A DNA stretch of 64,000 nucleotides, from assembly GCA_008933995.1 (NCBI GenBank), contig WARS01000029.1, positions 19,995,511 through 20,059,510 of the forward strand, given 5' to 3'. Source of the stretch: Datnioides undecimradiatus (Eukaryota > Chordata > Actinopteri > Lobotiformes > Datnioididae). A program made the translations under genes and the position numbers. Numbering within the stretch: position 1 is the first letter of the stretch; every line of letters begins with the position of its first letter. Positions 42,001 through 57,000 of the stretch are shown here, piece by piece. The notes under the pieces are model-generated. The model did not search any database. It worked only from the letters and a program-made list of their open reading frames with translations, and was not told the DNA's origin.

Positions 42001-45000
42001 TTAGCAAAGCAGGATATTTCTGTCACAAATGTCAGCTTTCTAATTCAGCACCAGCAGTAAACAGCTAAAAAACAGTAAGGTACTAAAGAACTGAAAGAGG
42101 CTGCAATTACGGAAAGACACAGTAGAAGAACCACCCATCCCTTGAGAGAATGTGTGAAAACACTTTGTCTTTAAAGAGACCATAATGTAGTCTGCGGACA
42201 GTCCATGCACTTAGACTACAGACAACATCATCCATGACTATAACCCACACAATTTACTTTCATCAGTGAAAGAATATGGTAAGGCATTTTAAAATTACTT
42301 TAAAATGTCAAAAATTCAAAATGGCTCCAGGAAAGCTACATCTGCACATGATGCAATACTTACAGTTACGTGCCAAATTCCATTTATTAAGGAATTATGT
42401 AAAAACTACTGAAGGTTTGGCACCCACATTTCTGTACAGTGACCAAGCAAGACAATTAGCAATTAACTACAAATGCCTTTGAGGATCAGGACCTCACTCA
42501 GTTTCTGTGTCATCCCAGACCACATGTGTAATTCCCACAAGGCGGAGAATATGTCAGAGTCTGCCAGATTGGAGCTGATGTTAAGTGCATTTCCACAGAG
42601 CAGCAATATTACATTTCAACAGCCAGAGTTTTCAGGATTTTTTTCCCCAAACTGATGTGAACTAGGGTCACATTTAAATCTAAAAATAAAGTTTAAACTA
42701 AAACCTACTTCCAGAGAGTTCTGCACCTACATCTGCGTCATCAAATGCCAAAGCAGAAATATTAGAGACCTTGACATAATTAAGAAAAACAATTTAAGCT
42801 AATCGTGTGACTTGCTGCTGTCAACATTATACATTTGATGCTTAGGTATTGTTGAATGGTTAACTGTTCCAGAAGTGCAAGAGAAACAGCGTAAAAATAT
42901 ACATCAGGATCAGAAATAAAATGGCTATGGATAGTAGGAAAACAGCAATCAACTCTTTACAATATCTTTAATGTGAGGTGCCGGCCCATTGTTTCTTTCC
43001 CTAAAGACATACATTCTCCTAGCTGACAGTACCTGCTACACATTGGTATCTCCTTGGACTTTGAGCATCATATTTCCATTGTTTAGAATGACACCCAGCG
43101 AAGCATAGAAAAGCTTTGGGCTGGGAGGGCAGAAATTCTACCACAGCATACAATCAGGTTTTCTTTCCGTTTTTGTTTTTTTTTTTTTAAAGGCAACAGC
43201 GCATGAAGGAGACTGAAAGTCTCTTTTAAGTCCTGCAAACACATCATCATAACATTTCAGACTGTGCTAAACACATCAGCTAAGCTCAGCATCAGGTACT
43301 ACGTCTCTCTGTATATGTTGTAGAAGCCAACTACATGTCAACAAGAGATATTTTCCCTTACTGAGACAATGAGTCTCTCAATCCCTATTCCACCCACACA
43401 AAAGGGATTGTGGGTTGAAAATGACTCACCGATGGGTCACTATGGTATTAAATACACTGATTTTGGTTGTGCATGTGTACACAGCAGAGCTATATTTCAC
43501 AATATCCAATCAAACGCCCTCCACCATATGTGCACAATATCATAGCAAGGTCAGTGGTGACACAGTACAAATCTGCCTGTCCTTTTTGACTAATCAAGGT
43601 GGAAAACAGAACCATGCTGCATCTTTGGACAATACTTTTAGAAATTCGTCTTGTCTTTACTTATAGTCTTGTGAGTAACTACCCACTTATAAGCCAAAAC
43701 TTTCATGTCAAAAGAAACAAAGGGGAGGGTGACCATCCTTTCATTCTATGTTTCTGCTCTTATAGCATATCTATTTCCCCACTGACTGTATGGTGCATGC
43801 AGCCACTCAGTGGCAGCCAGCTGGGACCACAGTCACCACAAACATCTGCATGGAGCTTCCCACATCCTTGCTCAGTTGTACCAACGAATCCTTCACATCT
43901 GGACCCATGACGGAAAAAGCCTACCATTAGTTTAAAATGTCTCTCTTTTTTACCCATATATGAAGTCAGCGTCATGGGTAATGAGCCGGGACTAGTATGA
44001 TTATGCCCTGTGGTGAGAACAAGCAGAAAAACTATCTAGGCTGAGAGGTATAACATTTAGGCAAACAAGCACCCTTGTCTCTTCCAGTCTTTCCTTCTAC
44101 ACCGTGACAGCACACTTGCTCATTATTATCACACTTGCCTACATCTGGCTGTGTTTGGTTTAATCCCACTTGCACACAATCTGTGCAGCAAATACTAACT
44201 TTCTGGGGAACATCACACAGACTCGGTTAATTGATGCCATTTGCCATTTGATAAAACCTTACTGCAGTGGCTCACATTTCTGAGTGTACAGGCTTTAATG
44301 GAAAATACAGTGACCTGGTGACATGACTACAACAGTGTAGAAAGGCAAGTAACACAAGCTGCAGAGGTCTCCAAAAGAAGGTTTCATATCATTTCAGTTA
44401 AATTAAATCATAATTTATCATTAAAATATTATTTGTCATCTTACATTTGTAGTATTTGTCACTGGCAAAAAATACAAAAGCATTATAGGACATTCTAAAC
44501 ACTTAAATTACAGCATGAAGCTCACTATAGCCAACATTTTCCTCGTATGTCAGGACTATTTTGACAACACCATCTGTTGCCATTGTGTTTGCAATGCATC
44601 TTAGTGATGGCTCTGCTGCAAAAGTGCTAGTTTATTGGTGGGTGTGTCAGAATATGCAAAGATATATAAATGTATTCATGTGATGCCTGAGCAAAGCGCG
44701 CACACACGCGCACGCACACACACACAAAAACAGTGAAGAAACATAAACAAGAGCAGGAAGACAACAATATTACAATCCACAGCCTGATGTTTTGCCGGCC
44801 ACAGAAAAGAGACGACTCTTGGAAAGAAATATCCAAAAACTGCTCTGAAAGGAGTCAAAGGAATGACTTCAGGCTAGATACAATGACATCTGTTTTCTTG
44901 TATTGTGTATGACACTGTAATGACATTGCAATCTTGCTCTCTTGATTCTGCCGCAAGCTGGTGATTGGCAGACCTGTATGTGCAGTGACAGTGAGATTCC

Positions 45001-48000
45001 TCAGGCAGTAGTGAGTGCTCAGGCTTGTACCCCTTTCTTTGAAAACTTACTGTACAATAATGACTCCCATACCAAACCAACTGAACCATTATGCATGTAA
45101 ACAATAGTGCCATCACACGTATTCCCATTTATTTGACAGGACATTACAGGAACATAATGTACATGACTTTAACTTTAAAAGTGTTCTGTGTAACGGGAAT
45201 TGTTCTCATTTTTTTGAACTTCATAACAAAATCTCAGTATTTCAACTGAAGCCACTGACTGGAATACATACAGAGCACTGAATTAAAAGATACATGACCA
45301 TGGAATTTTCCATGTCTTTCAACATACAGTGACCACAACTATTTTTTTTAACATTTTTTTTCTTTTTACATGGAAATCTGAAATAACATTTTAGTTAAAT
45401 TTTCTCAAGTCTCAGTTAATCACATCAAAAGCCACTGAAATAAGAGAATTTTCCCCTTGATGGTTAAATTAGATTAGTAAATTGTAGTAAGTTGTAGATT
45501 AGTATGTAGTAAAATTAGTAAGTCATTTATGTCAATACATGGTAATTTATCAGCTTTGTGTTAACAGCCAAGTTCCCTATCAGCCTCATACATCAATATA
45601 TGCTTGAGCAACACTCAATTGTACCCAAAGAGCATTTTCCAAGTAAACAAATACTCAGTGTCAGTTTTTCCTTTCCCTGTAGCTTGATACAACCTATTAA
45701 GTTTGCATGTTAATGAGAATTGTGATTTCTCATCTATAAGAAACTACTAGAAGGTGGTCATAGACATTAACACACTGCATTAACTTTGGAAGGCCTTAGC
45801 TTTGTATTGGCTGATCATCATCAGCTGTGTACAATATGCTTGAAAATGACGTTTCACAGCTTATTATGCAGGTGTATACAACAGACATAGCATGACACAA
45901 TGACTGTTTAGTCTGCTAATTGTGGCCATGCAACATAGTTTAAAGCTGCAGCTCCTTTCAATATGCCCTGCCTTATCAGGTATTTTATTTATATAAATAC
46001 AGTTGCTGTTCAGATTTATTGGGAGCCTCCCCAAACAGCAAAGCCACCAAATGAATCTATTTATCCATTTACTATAAATTGTCAATTCTAAACCTAAAAG
46101 TGTCTCAGACTAAACTACCCATTACGGCTGAAGAAAGCTTGTGTATGGCATTGCCTGCACCATCAGTCCACTACACTGCAATGTTCAGTATTTTTCATCA
46201 ATAACCCTTACTGTGTGTATTTTTGTTACCAGTAAGATTAAAAGAAGTGTTCTGTAACTGATCAAAGTTAGAGGACTTGAGGTGTGGCAGGCACTTTTTA
46301 CACAAACCCAAACCAAAATCACTACTTGCCAGTGGGTTGTCATGCCTTCATCAAACCGGTTTGTAGCCATAAGCAAAAGGTAAAAACTTTCAGAAACAGG
46401 CAATTGAAGTGACCACCCTGGCCTTTGTCTTGGGTTTAGTGGAGCTGATTTTAGGGCAAAGGAATTCATCTGGCTTGTCCACACCCAAAGTTCCAGAACC
46501 CTGTGTGACGCTGTCTTGGAGCTGTTTATTTCTCCATGCACCTTTCATTTCTCCCTACAAGGGGAGTCTACTCACCTTGGGCCCAGGTAGTCCGGCCTGT
46601 CCTGGGCTTCCATGTGGACCAGGGGGACCCTAGGAGAGATGCAGACAAAGAAAGCCATTAAATTTTGTTCATTATTGAGAGCATTAGCTAATTATTTAAT
46701 ATCAGTCATAAAGCATAAGTGAATTTGCTCTCCAGGCAGATTCTTCCTTATAGGGACTGGACAATTCCCACCAAAGACGCACCACTCAAAAAAGACATAG
46801 TAGCTAATCAGTGGACGATGAAGCTGCTTTACATGTTCCACCTACTCAATTTTATAGTGCCAATTCTGCTTAAGGTGAAAGAACAGTGCCTATATTTAAT
46901 TCTGGTATGACACACTGGATATGAATGACGGAACTAGTGCAGCACTTTTGCAGCCATCCCTGGCCACTAGAGTTGTGCATGGACTAACTGTTAAAGGCAC
47001 CTAAATCCCAAATAACTGGTCTTGGCACACGAGGGTATTTCTGTGACTGACATAAATGCCGCTTGGAAACTGGGCATCCCCTTGCATATTTACTCTGTTT
47101 CAGAACCTTGACGTGACAGCGCCTTTGGTGGCACAAAGTTCATTGTGGATGCATGTGAACCTTCCTGTGTCAAGGTGATATGGGCCTGAGAGCATGCACT
47201 GCAGGAGTTGGTCACAGAACAAGAGCCAAAGGAGAACACTGGGTTAGCAGGGTAACCTGGTTTTCTAGGAATTGATTGAGATAGATTCTCCTGTTTACAT
47301 GCGTTGAGGCAATTGGAATTCATACTTGAGAATGCAGCGTTTGGGGCCATGGGTAGTTAGAAATGGAGGAAGGCCAGCATGTGAATTTCAGATATGTTCC
47401 TTGAAAGACGTGGTGAAGTCCAAATTTAAAGAGACTCTGCCACAATGTTCCAGAGATATTGCACTCATGAGGTCAAAAATAAGTTTTGTAAGGAAACATC
47501 AACCTTGACCTTTGGGCTATGGCCTCTAAAAAAATTTAATCTGTTTATCCTCGATTCCAAGTTTTAGTGCAAATCAGGGGACTGCTTAAAAAAGAACCTC
47601 CAAAGTAAATTGGCCTGTTTCCATGATCCACACTGTGCCCTGGTTCATGAGCTCATAATCTGATAACCTTAACAATTAGAGGCAGCAAAATAAGCCTGCT
47701 GCTCTGTGATAGACTGCAAAGACAACCACAGTGCCATGCACTGCCTTCAGCTTCCCACCACATAATGATTCCAAGCCCCTCTCTGTCTCCACTTTATGAC
47801 TTAGCCTATGGGTTTAAGGGTATGTTCTCTATCAGCTATGTACTTTCCAAGCTTTTTACAAGGAGACATGTTTTACTGTCTACAAGCCTGTCTTTTTTTA
47901 ATCTGCCTTCTAGTCTACCTGTCGTGCTCTAAAATTGAGTAGATTGAGTAGATTAGCATGCAAGTTTAGTTAGCAAGAGAGGAAGAACAGGAATACTGTG

Positions 48001-51000
48001 TGCCAGGGACACTGAAGTAGGCTGCTAACAGCACAAATTTTTGTTTTGACAACTTGTTATCAGATAATGGCAGTCTGATATTTCTCAATTCTGCACATGT
48101 CCAGCATCAGCTTTCAAATAATGGACCAGTCCAATTCAGGTTCAGGTCAGGCATTTCTTGATCTGCATGGGTGCAGGTCTCAGCTTTCAAATGATAGATG
48201 GGTCTGGTTCTGTTTTCTTCCGGTTTTTGCATAATTTTTCCCCAAGCCCAAGACAGCTAACATTGTGGGCTCCAGCAAAACAACACAGGGATCAAACAGT
48301 TGGATTATCTCCAATGGTCTCACCAGTCCCTGAAGCAACACAAACCTGTGTCAACTGTCTAATTAATACAGGGCTCTTTTCACTCTAAATCCCAGCTTTG
48401 AGGGAAAGTAATCAAAAAAGAAAATCTGTTTCACATGCTAATGGTCAATGTCAGTGACAATTATTCGGACACTTGAGAATTATTGTCTGATGTAGATCAA
48501 AAGCAGGTGTCTATATGTAATTGTTAGGTTCATTTTATTGCATGTTGTCTTCCATAAACATTCACTGTTGATATTTACATTCCCTGAGATAAATTAACCA
48601 TGATCATGTGGATCTGAAGGATACAACTTCTTTGAAGACCAAGAATGAACTATTTATACACCTTCCCTCTAACACATACCACATCCATTTAGTAAAATGT
48701 GCTATGTTCTGTTTAAAGGTGCCTCCAGGGCATGTGGCATGATCGCAGCATTGCATCATGACAGCCTTGGCAGTTGCATACAGTGTAGGCTCAAGATCAG
48801 AGTGGAAATGCAGGCTGTGCCGCCGACACTGCTGCTGGCTGCAGCTTGTTGCATCTGGAACAGTTTGGTCACTCAACCTGATGCTCTAAAGGTGTGGACA
48901 AGTAAACAATACCGCCTGCATCCTCAAAGTGAACAATCTAATTGTCTTTAGCCTTTCTAAAGCAAGGCTTGTTCTAGTCCTGAGTTTAATCAAGCTAACC
49001 ACAAACATGTCTGTCAACACCTCTTTCCCAACAGTTGCAGCTGGATTTGTGATGGTAAATACAGGGAAACACATATGGCCATTGCCTGCTGTCTGCCATA
49101 ACAAAATATGAAAACACAGCGATTAAGTACTCAGTGAATGCATTACTTCTGTCAATAAGCAAGTTCACCTGTTTAAATGCCAACAAACTTGATCTCAACA
49201 CCTTTATAATGGCTCAGTGATCAATGGACAATACTTTGTGTGCTGTAATGGCCTCTGAAGACAGGCAAATCTCTTTGGTCTAAAACTAAACAAAATGGGT
49301 CATGGTAGATGTTTTTTAATGATGTTTTTTATTTAAAAAAGCATCATTTTTTATTTCATTTATTATTAATAGTATTTCACAGTGAGATGGTCAAAATGCC
49401 ACCTCTGATCAACATATTACACTGACTATACAGCATGTTGCCTGTATACCATTATCTTTGCACAGGTTACTCACCCGAGAACCTCTTGTTCCTGGAGGAC
49501 CAGGTAAACCAGGGGGACCAGGAGGACCCTAAATCAAAGAGACAGAGGGAGATGAGGGGAATGAGGGAGAGAAAGAAGGGAATGTTGTAGAGATGGAAGT
49601 ACAGAAAGAGAGAGAAAGAAGGCAGGGGAAGAGAAAAAGAGCAGAGACAGACTATGTTAATGGCAAGCAATAACATGCATTTCACTGTCCAGGCCAACTG
49701 TCCACAATGATGAGTATGTGCTATATTTATGTAAGAGCTATAAAGTTCAAAGAAAAGAGTTTTTTCAAATAAAAGCTCTAATAGGAAAGCCCTGAGCAGA
49801 GGGGTCGAGTTACATATTTGAGATGAGACTGACACCACCAACCCTTAGTCAGCCTAACATAATTCCACGTCATGGAAGAGCGTAGCATGAAACATGTGAA
49901 ACAACTGTGCGTCATGTTCTGGCAGATGCAAGATATAAAACTAAAATCACTAGACTAAAAAAACTAAAATCACAAGAGTTCTATTTCGTCATGACCTCTC
50001 TTTCCCTCTTGCTCTCTAGGGTGAACTTGTGAATCTTTGTTTTGATATAGTTGAAAGACATGAGAAAAAATGTCTAATTTTTAGCTCCAGTTTCTAAACT
50101 TTAATGAGTATATGATATCAACTTATATAAACACTGCCTTTGGGAATAAAGAACATGTTTGTATTTGCCATTCCATCCGTTACTCTGCTATGCTGCTGAG
50201 TAATTATATTTGCTGCTGGCATATTTTGTCTTTCAGCTCAATGAAAATGCGCTGGCATGTCAGTTCTAATCTGCACCAAAAACAGACATCTTTGTTACTT
50301 TGTCTATTGTTTGTAATAAAAAATGGCTTTCAACAATGCTATCATATTCACAGGGCATGAAAACAAAAAAAGCAAACATGATGGCTTAGTGCTGGATGCT
50401 TCTCAATAAAGGGTCAGCTGAGTTCATAGAAGTATGTTAATCACTGTAAAAGGGAATTTTGAATGAAAGTGAGACTGATTTAAGATTCCGCACTTAAACA
50501 GAAATCACTGGTTAATACACTATTCGGATGCTTACAAATGTAATCTCCCATAAAAAACGAGGCCTCCAAAATATACAATGTTCAGTATTTTAGATGAAAT
50601 TAAACTGTACACAGTCAATTCCTTTATTTTCTGCTGAACTGTTACAATAGGAAGGGATTATATTAGGGTGCTCTAGCACATCCTAATCCAATGTCAGATC
50701 ACTAGATGGGCAAAGAGGGAGATATGAATAAAGAAACAGCTGCTTGTTCCTCTAGACTCCCACTCACAAGACACATGGAAACTGTGAGCACATCACCGCC
50801 TTCACCACAACAACAGGGCCTGAAGAAACCAAGGCATTCATGCAGCAAAATGATAATATTCACAAAGTTCATCTGTTCTGCCAGGACAAGGGTCAAATCT
50901 TTCCCACTGGAGTCAATTCAACAAGTCAACTTTTTGTAAAGTTGAGGGTAGAATGAATCATCTTTTGAACTTCATACATTGTCTGACATTAACTTCAGCT

Positions 51001-54000
51001 GAATCACATCACTCCCCAACATGTAGTCAATTACTAGTCAACTATCTGCTGTTGGTAGCTTAATATCAGTCTATGAAACTATTTAACTGATTCCCAAGAA
51101 GGGAGATGCATTCAGGAGGTAATGACTCCTATGATGAGTGCACATTTTATATTTATCCTGAAGTATTGTTATTATCCCATATAGTTAACGCCTATTCAAA
51201 CAGGTCACAGCTGTAAAACAGAATTAAGGGCGTAAGCATTGGAAATCAATAAACTAACATACAATAAGTTTAGTTATTAGAATCAGTATAGATGGAGCAA
51301 AAGTCAGATCCATCTATCCAAATTGCAACACTTTTAGCATAAAAATTAACATACAAGCTCACCAAATTTACTCTACAGCAGAGAAAACAATGTATTTAAT
51401 GAGTTTGTGGCTTGGAGCTCAACGAAAACTTATTTCTTAAGGACAGCTCATAAAAAAGAACAAAAAAAAAACATGCACAATTAATGAGCTTAATGGCATT
51501 AAAAAATTCTAACACTAACTTTGCCCAAGTGGCCTGTACACATACCACTGTACTGTGCAACATTTTCCCTAGGGGAAGTACCCCATTTTGTTTTCAACTT
51601 AACTAAGAGGCAATGACACAGTGTGAGCCACTGACCTTCAGCTGACCCAGCATTGAAAACATGCCTGCATCAAAGTGGTCAGGGTAGCCAAGACATACAA
51701 ACAGTTCTGAGATAAAAGCTTACAAGAACAAACATTTTGGCTCATTTATCAATATACTTTCCAAATTGTGCCCCACTGGAAAGGAGCCGTGGCTTAGACT
51801 GTATCATGCTCATCATGTATCATAATATTGCACTACAGTACACTCAGGCTCTGAGATATGAAGAAGCTGCAACAACTCAATGCTGGCATTGCTGTGTCCC
51901 GCCTACAGGCCTGCAGGCACTGTATAGCTGAAGTAGTGGTATGGAAACTCCTAGGTGAGCTTTTGACATATTACATCATTTCAAAATTTTAAGTTTCTGA
52001 GTAAGAGATCAAATAGAGAGACCTGACACATCTTGCTGATGGGAACATCTGTAATGCCTAAAAAACTGAGCTGTAAAAGTTGTTTCAGAGGCAAAGCCAT
52101 AACATCATAACGCTGGATGGACAGCAAATTTTTCTATACCTTTAGATGACTTATCCACTTTAACACAAGAACACAAGTTGCTGGCAGTATTTCAGCAAGG
52201 GAATGTGTGTTATTTTAACAACCTGTGGATACATGAAAAAAGAACAGTGCTTGGACATGCCATCACTTCTAAATCACTACACTGCCTGCCAATTTTTTTT
52301 CCAACTGTATATCCTGGGTGTATGTCAGAAAGACACATTTTTTCGTATTTAAATAGTGGTCATGAATTAGCTTTGATTGCTTTGTATTTTCCCCTTGATC
52401 ATGTACAGCAATGCACTGACTTGTCTCAGCTCTTTGAATGCTGTTCCATAAACATTCAGAACTCTGCTTGCCATTCATAAATTGTGTCACTTACCACAGG
52501 GCCTGGCTCTCCTTTGGGGCCACGGAAACCATCTTCATAGTCATATAAGTTGTCTGGCTCCTCATATCCATAATCATATCCTCCCATGTCCACATCATCA
52601 TAGCTGCCATCGAGATCATGCTGTTCTGAGGTGTCCACTTGATTCTCCCGGTACAAAGTGGTGCCATTAGTTCTCAGATGAGTCTCCACAAGCTGATTAG
52701 TCTGCTGGGGCACAAAGCGTGAGTCACCGGAGCTGCTGCTGGTGTTGTTCCTGAGTCCTTCCTTCACTCTACTTTGCCTGACAGGGGAAATCAGACTTGG
52801 GGTGGCACTTGGAGTCTGCAGGCTACCAGAACTGCTCTCTTCCTCTGTGCTGTTTTCAGAGTTATCAGTGTTTGTCTGGGGGCTACTTCCTTTTGCCAAC
52901 GCATCTTTGGTAGTGGTGATAGTTGTGCTATGGGTAAGATCCAGAGCTGCTCGTCCACTCAAGGTGGTAAAGGTGGAGCTGTCAGGCTGGATCAGTGATG
53001 TTGGAGAGTGGGAGAGGGGATCCGCTGTGTATATATGGCTCTGTTCACCCAGAGAAGGCTTTACTGATGGCCTCAGTGTTGAGTACTGTGTGACCAAATT
53101 ATCATGGGATAGTCTAAAAGCTCCTGTGGTTTTTATGGGTGTATGATGGGTAGCTGCAACTCCAACTAGGGGCTTTGTGGAGGCACTAGAGGGTGGGTCA
53201 TTTGCTTCAATATCCAAACCAGGATCAGGCAAAGGCAATCGGTACGTGTCGGCCAGCCGGCACTGTGTTTTAAGGTAGTTGCAGTAGTGCGCGGCAGCTT
53301 GAGCTGTGGGATAGATATCTAGTTGGCAGACTCGACCAGTGAATGGTGCCGCTTTGGAGTTCATTCTCCCTAGAGTGAAGAGACCCCCTGAATCCCCCAG
53401 AGTCTGAGAACCCAGGATTTGCTCCCGCTGTTGCACTGCTCCACAATCCGCATAAAATGACACTGAGCGTGCACGAACACCAACAGCAAAAGGGTGCTGG
53501 CGTCCATCCTGCCAGTTGTAGGTAAAGTAGATGGGGGCTTTCTCTGCAGTGTAAACCACCACTCTGCGTGGCAGCAGCTGAATGCCAAAACGCAGCTTGT
53601 CCCTGCCATCTTTGACACTAAAAAGAAAAGCATTATTTGCTCGCCAGGAGCTTATGCTGACCACAACAGAAAACTCCTCGCCAATCTCTGGCGGGAACAG
53701 ACTGCTTGCTGGAGCCTCATAGAGAGAGTTTGAATTGAGTAACACCCCATATCCAGAAACAGGAGGGTTCAAAAGTGAAGGAGCAGTGGTGTGAGTAGCC
53801 CAAGGTGAGCTTGTCCTCTCGTAGGGATTGTCTGTGCTGCTGTGAACTGTTAGCCCCAGTCGATAGAGGATATCCACTCCTGCAGGACAGAGAAGACAGT
53901 GGTATGGTTAATGTGCCACAACTGACCACACAGCAGGCAAGCTTCGCTCAAATAGTCTCTTAAAGTTACCGAGGTGCTTACTTTTGTTGGAATTTGCCAC

Positions 54001-57000
54001 CACAACAATATGTGAAATTATATAGAGATAAAACTTAAGTCAGGCAGTCTTCGTGGTCTTGATGATGTGATTTAGGCTTTAGTATTGAGAGATGCACAAC
54101 ATTTCCTATTGATACAAAAGAAGACAAGTCATTTGCTAATTTTGTTCTGATCTAAAAGGGTATGTAAATGATCAAAGTAAAAGTCTCATATGTTGTAACT
54201 GTGAAGTGCCATGTTCAAGTCCCACTTAAGTATCTGGCATGTTTTCTTGTTCTCCCTCTTTTTCTTTCTTCCTATGTTTCCTGTCACTTCTATAACTGTT
54301 CTACTTTTATTTGAAAGCAATTGTTTTTAACATGTATTTAGTGAAAATTGAATGGTGCAGTCACAGTAGGTTTTGATTTTATGATTTATGGCATTTTACA
54401 TTGATTGGAAAGCTGACATTACAAAGATCAACAAGAAAGACTTAGAGAGAAGTGAGAAAATTTCAGGGGACAATGTTCCCTTGCCACATTTAAGGTGACA
54501 ATGCTGTGGTTATACACTAATGTCTTTAGTTGCTTTAACTGTGTAAATGTGACCAGAGTTCATCATAAACTGTATCAGATATCTGTTGATATTATTGCGG
54601 TTCTCACTGTTCACAGAGGTGTCAAAATGTTTTTTCCCCTCCACGGTCCCTAATGTTAATTAACATTCACAAATACACTACTCACAATAAGTTAGGGATA
54701 TTGTTATTTACATCAGTGCTTTTCCTATTTGGTCTGAATTTTAATGACATAAGTAAAAGTTCCCTTTGATATTACTAATAATGAATGAGAAGAAACGCCA
54801 TTTTCATTAGTTTAATATTTATTACCCCAAAAATTTAGACAATAACAAGGATAGCCCCAAATAACAAAAATTGACAATGTCAGTAGCGGGTGTTTCCACC
54901 ATTTGCCACCAATGACAGCTTGACAGCGACGTCTCATGCTCCTCACTAGCCTCATGATGTTGTTCTGAGGCAATGCGTTCCACTCTTCCAGAAGTGCTAC
55001 ACGCAGTTCTGCCAGGTCACGTGGGGGTGGGGTACGATCATCCAGTCTCTGCTTCAGCTGGTCCCAGACATGCTCTATGGGGTTCAGGTCAGGGGACATT
55101 GCTGGCCATACCATATGAGGCACTCCGACTTCCTGAAGTCGAGATGTGACAATTCTGGCATGATGTGGTGGAGCGTTATCATCCATGAACAGAAAGTTGG
55201 GGGTGTGCTGGCGGAATTGGGGGATGATGATGGGTTCTATGATGTCTCTGAGGTAAGAACGTGCAGTGACTGAGCCATCTACAATAACCAAATCTGTTTT
55301 GCCCTGACTGGTGATGCCTGCCCATACTGTTGCACCTCCTCCACCAAAGCGAACCCTGGGGACCATGTTGACCTCGGCGTATCGCTCACCTCGCCTTCTC
55401 CAGCAACGCTGACGACCATCATTTCTGTGCAAGGTGACCCGACACTCATCAGTGAACAGGACAGTAGACCTGCATTGTCCAGGTCACATGGTCTTGTGCC
55501 CACTGCAAACGTTCATGGCGGTGTCTTGGTGTCAGTGGAGTCACCTGCAACGGTCGTCTGCCATTCAAGCCAAAGCGGTGGAGTCGGTTGCGAATGGTTT
55601 GTCTGGAAACCCTAGTACCCCTCACATCTCGTAAACGGGCCTGCAGCTGTGTGGCAGTTGCATAACGATGTCTGAGTGCATAGGTCCTTAGGTACTGGTC
55701 ATCGTTGCGGTCTGTCACTCGTGGGGCTCCACTCCTGGGTCTGTCACGAACTCTGCCAGTAGTTCTGTGTCTATATTCTGTCCCCAATACAATTGCCTCC
55801 CTATCCCAAAAATCTCTATAGTGAAACAAACACCGTATGTATGACATCCACTGAGTCTTTCACAATATCCTTAACTTATTGTGAGTAGTGTATATGTCAT
55901 TGCTATAAATACAAACAAGTCTAAGTTATTACATAAGCTGCTCTTGCTCAAGTTACCTGGCTAAGGAAAAAAAAAGTAACTGGTCAGACATTCTATCTTT
56001 ACAGCAGTCTCCGAATGATGCTGGTGACCCTTCCCTGTTTTTCTCTTGGAGTAAGTACCAGAAAGGCAGCTGTGGCCCAGATGAGTGGAGGGGACTAGGA
56101 TGGGGCTGAATTAGGATACAGGAAACCAGTCCACACAGCCTTTTTGAATCAATCTGCCAACAGAGATTCATGAGGGCAGCTTTCCTCCAAATGGTCCTGT
56201 CATTCTTTACCCATGCCCACAGGTAATTCTTCAAAGAATTTGTTTTAACTCTGCTGACAGTGAGGCACAACCAGGCACTTAAATATTATTTGGAGACAGG
56301 ATATTCTGTGCAGTTTTGGCTTTGAGAGCAATAGACAGATCAGTAGGCTGGAGGACAATGTGTCTCGTGTCATATTTGTCGGTACTGAGCAGTGATGGCA
56401 ACAGAAAAAAAAATCAAACGTCATTGATATGACAAATGGGAACAAAGATAATTAATTGTAAATGTCAACAGTATCACAAACTGGTCAGTCATTTTAGAAG
56501 CTCATGTGACCCATATGTTTGAGTGTATGTGTGCATGCATGTAAGAGAAAGAGATGTAGAGACTGAGAGGAAATACAATGTAAGTCAGTTAGTGCATCCC
56601 TGAGTGTGCTAGAAAACCAAGGTAGCAAAAATACAGGCGTCTAAGTGGAACTGGGGAGCTTTTAAAGCCTGCGGGCGCATATGTGTGCACATCTAAGTGT
56701 TTTGATAGGAAGATCTTAAGGGCAGTTAAAGGTATTTCCATTGCTAATCCAGAAACACTAAATTCCTTTTAACTCCTCTGTACAGGGAGGTTAACCCTTA
56801 AACACCGAACGTGTCGCCGGTGACACGTTTGCGCAAGCGTGCTTTGGATTACAGTAATTACGTCATGGTTTGTGCTATCGGAAAAAATTAAACGGTTTCT
56901 GAAAGCTGAGATGTTGCGCTTTACAGCCAAAATGGAGTTATTACGGTAATTTCACTTGCGAATGTCCCAGAAGCCCGCGAAGCAGCCGCTTCGTTCCCAC

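Larger units (their letters stand above)
40369..46575. other. introns 5 and 6
   Basis: 40369-41693 has the TCCA/teleost-repeat fragment. 41748-46575 (4.8 kb) has a poly(T) near 43170 and the GC/AC tract; the remainder is unremarkable. Confidence 0.75.

Noticed and set aside
49318-49348. AT-rich hairpin with AATGATG arms
   Set aside because: Imperfect and mostly A/T runs; expected in AT-rich introns.
52742-53146. 134-codon plus-strand ORF
   Set aside because: Antisense shadow of col24a1 exon 3.
54180-54260. B-box-like GTTCAAGTCCC suggesting a tRNA gene or SINE
   Set aside because: No A box at the right spacing, no cloverleaf and no A-rich tail or target duplication.
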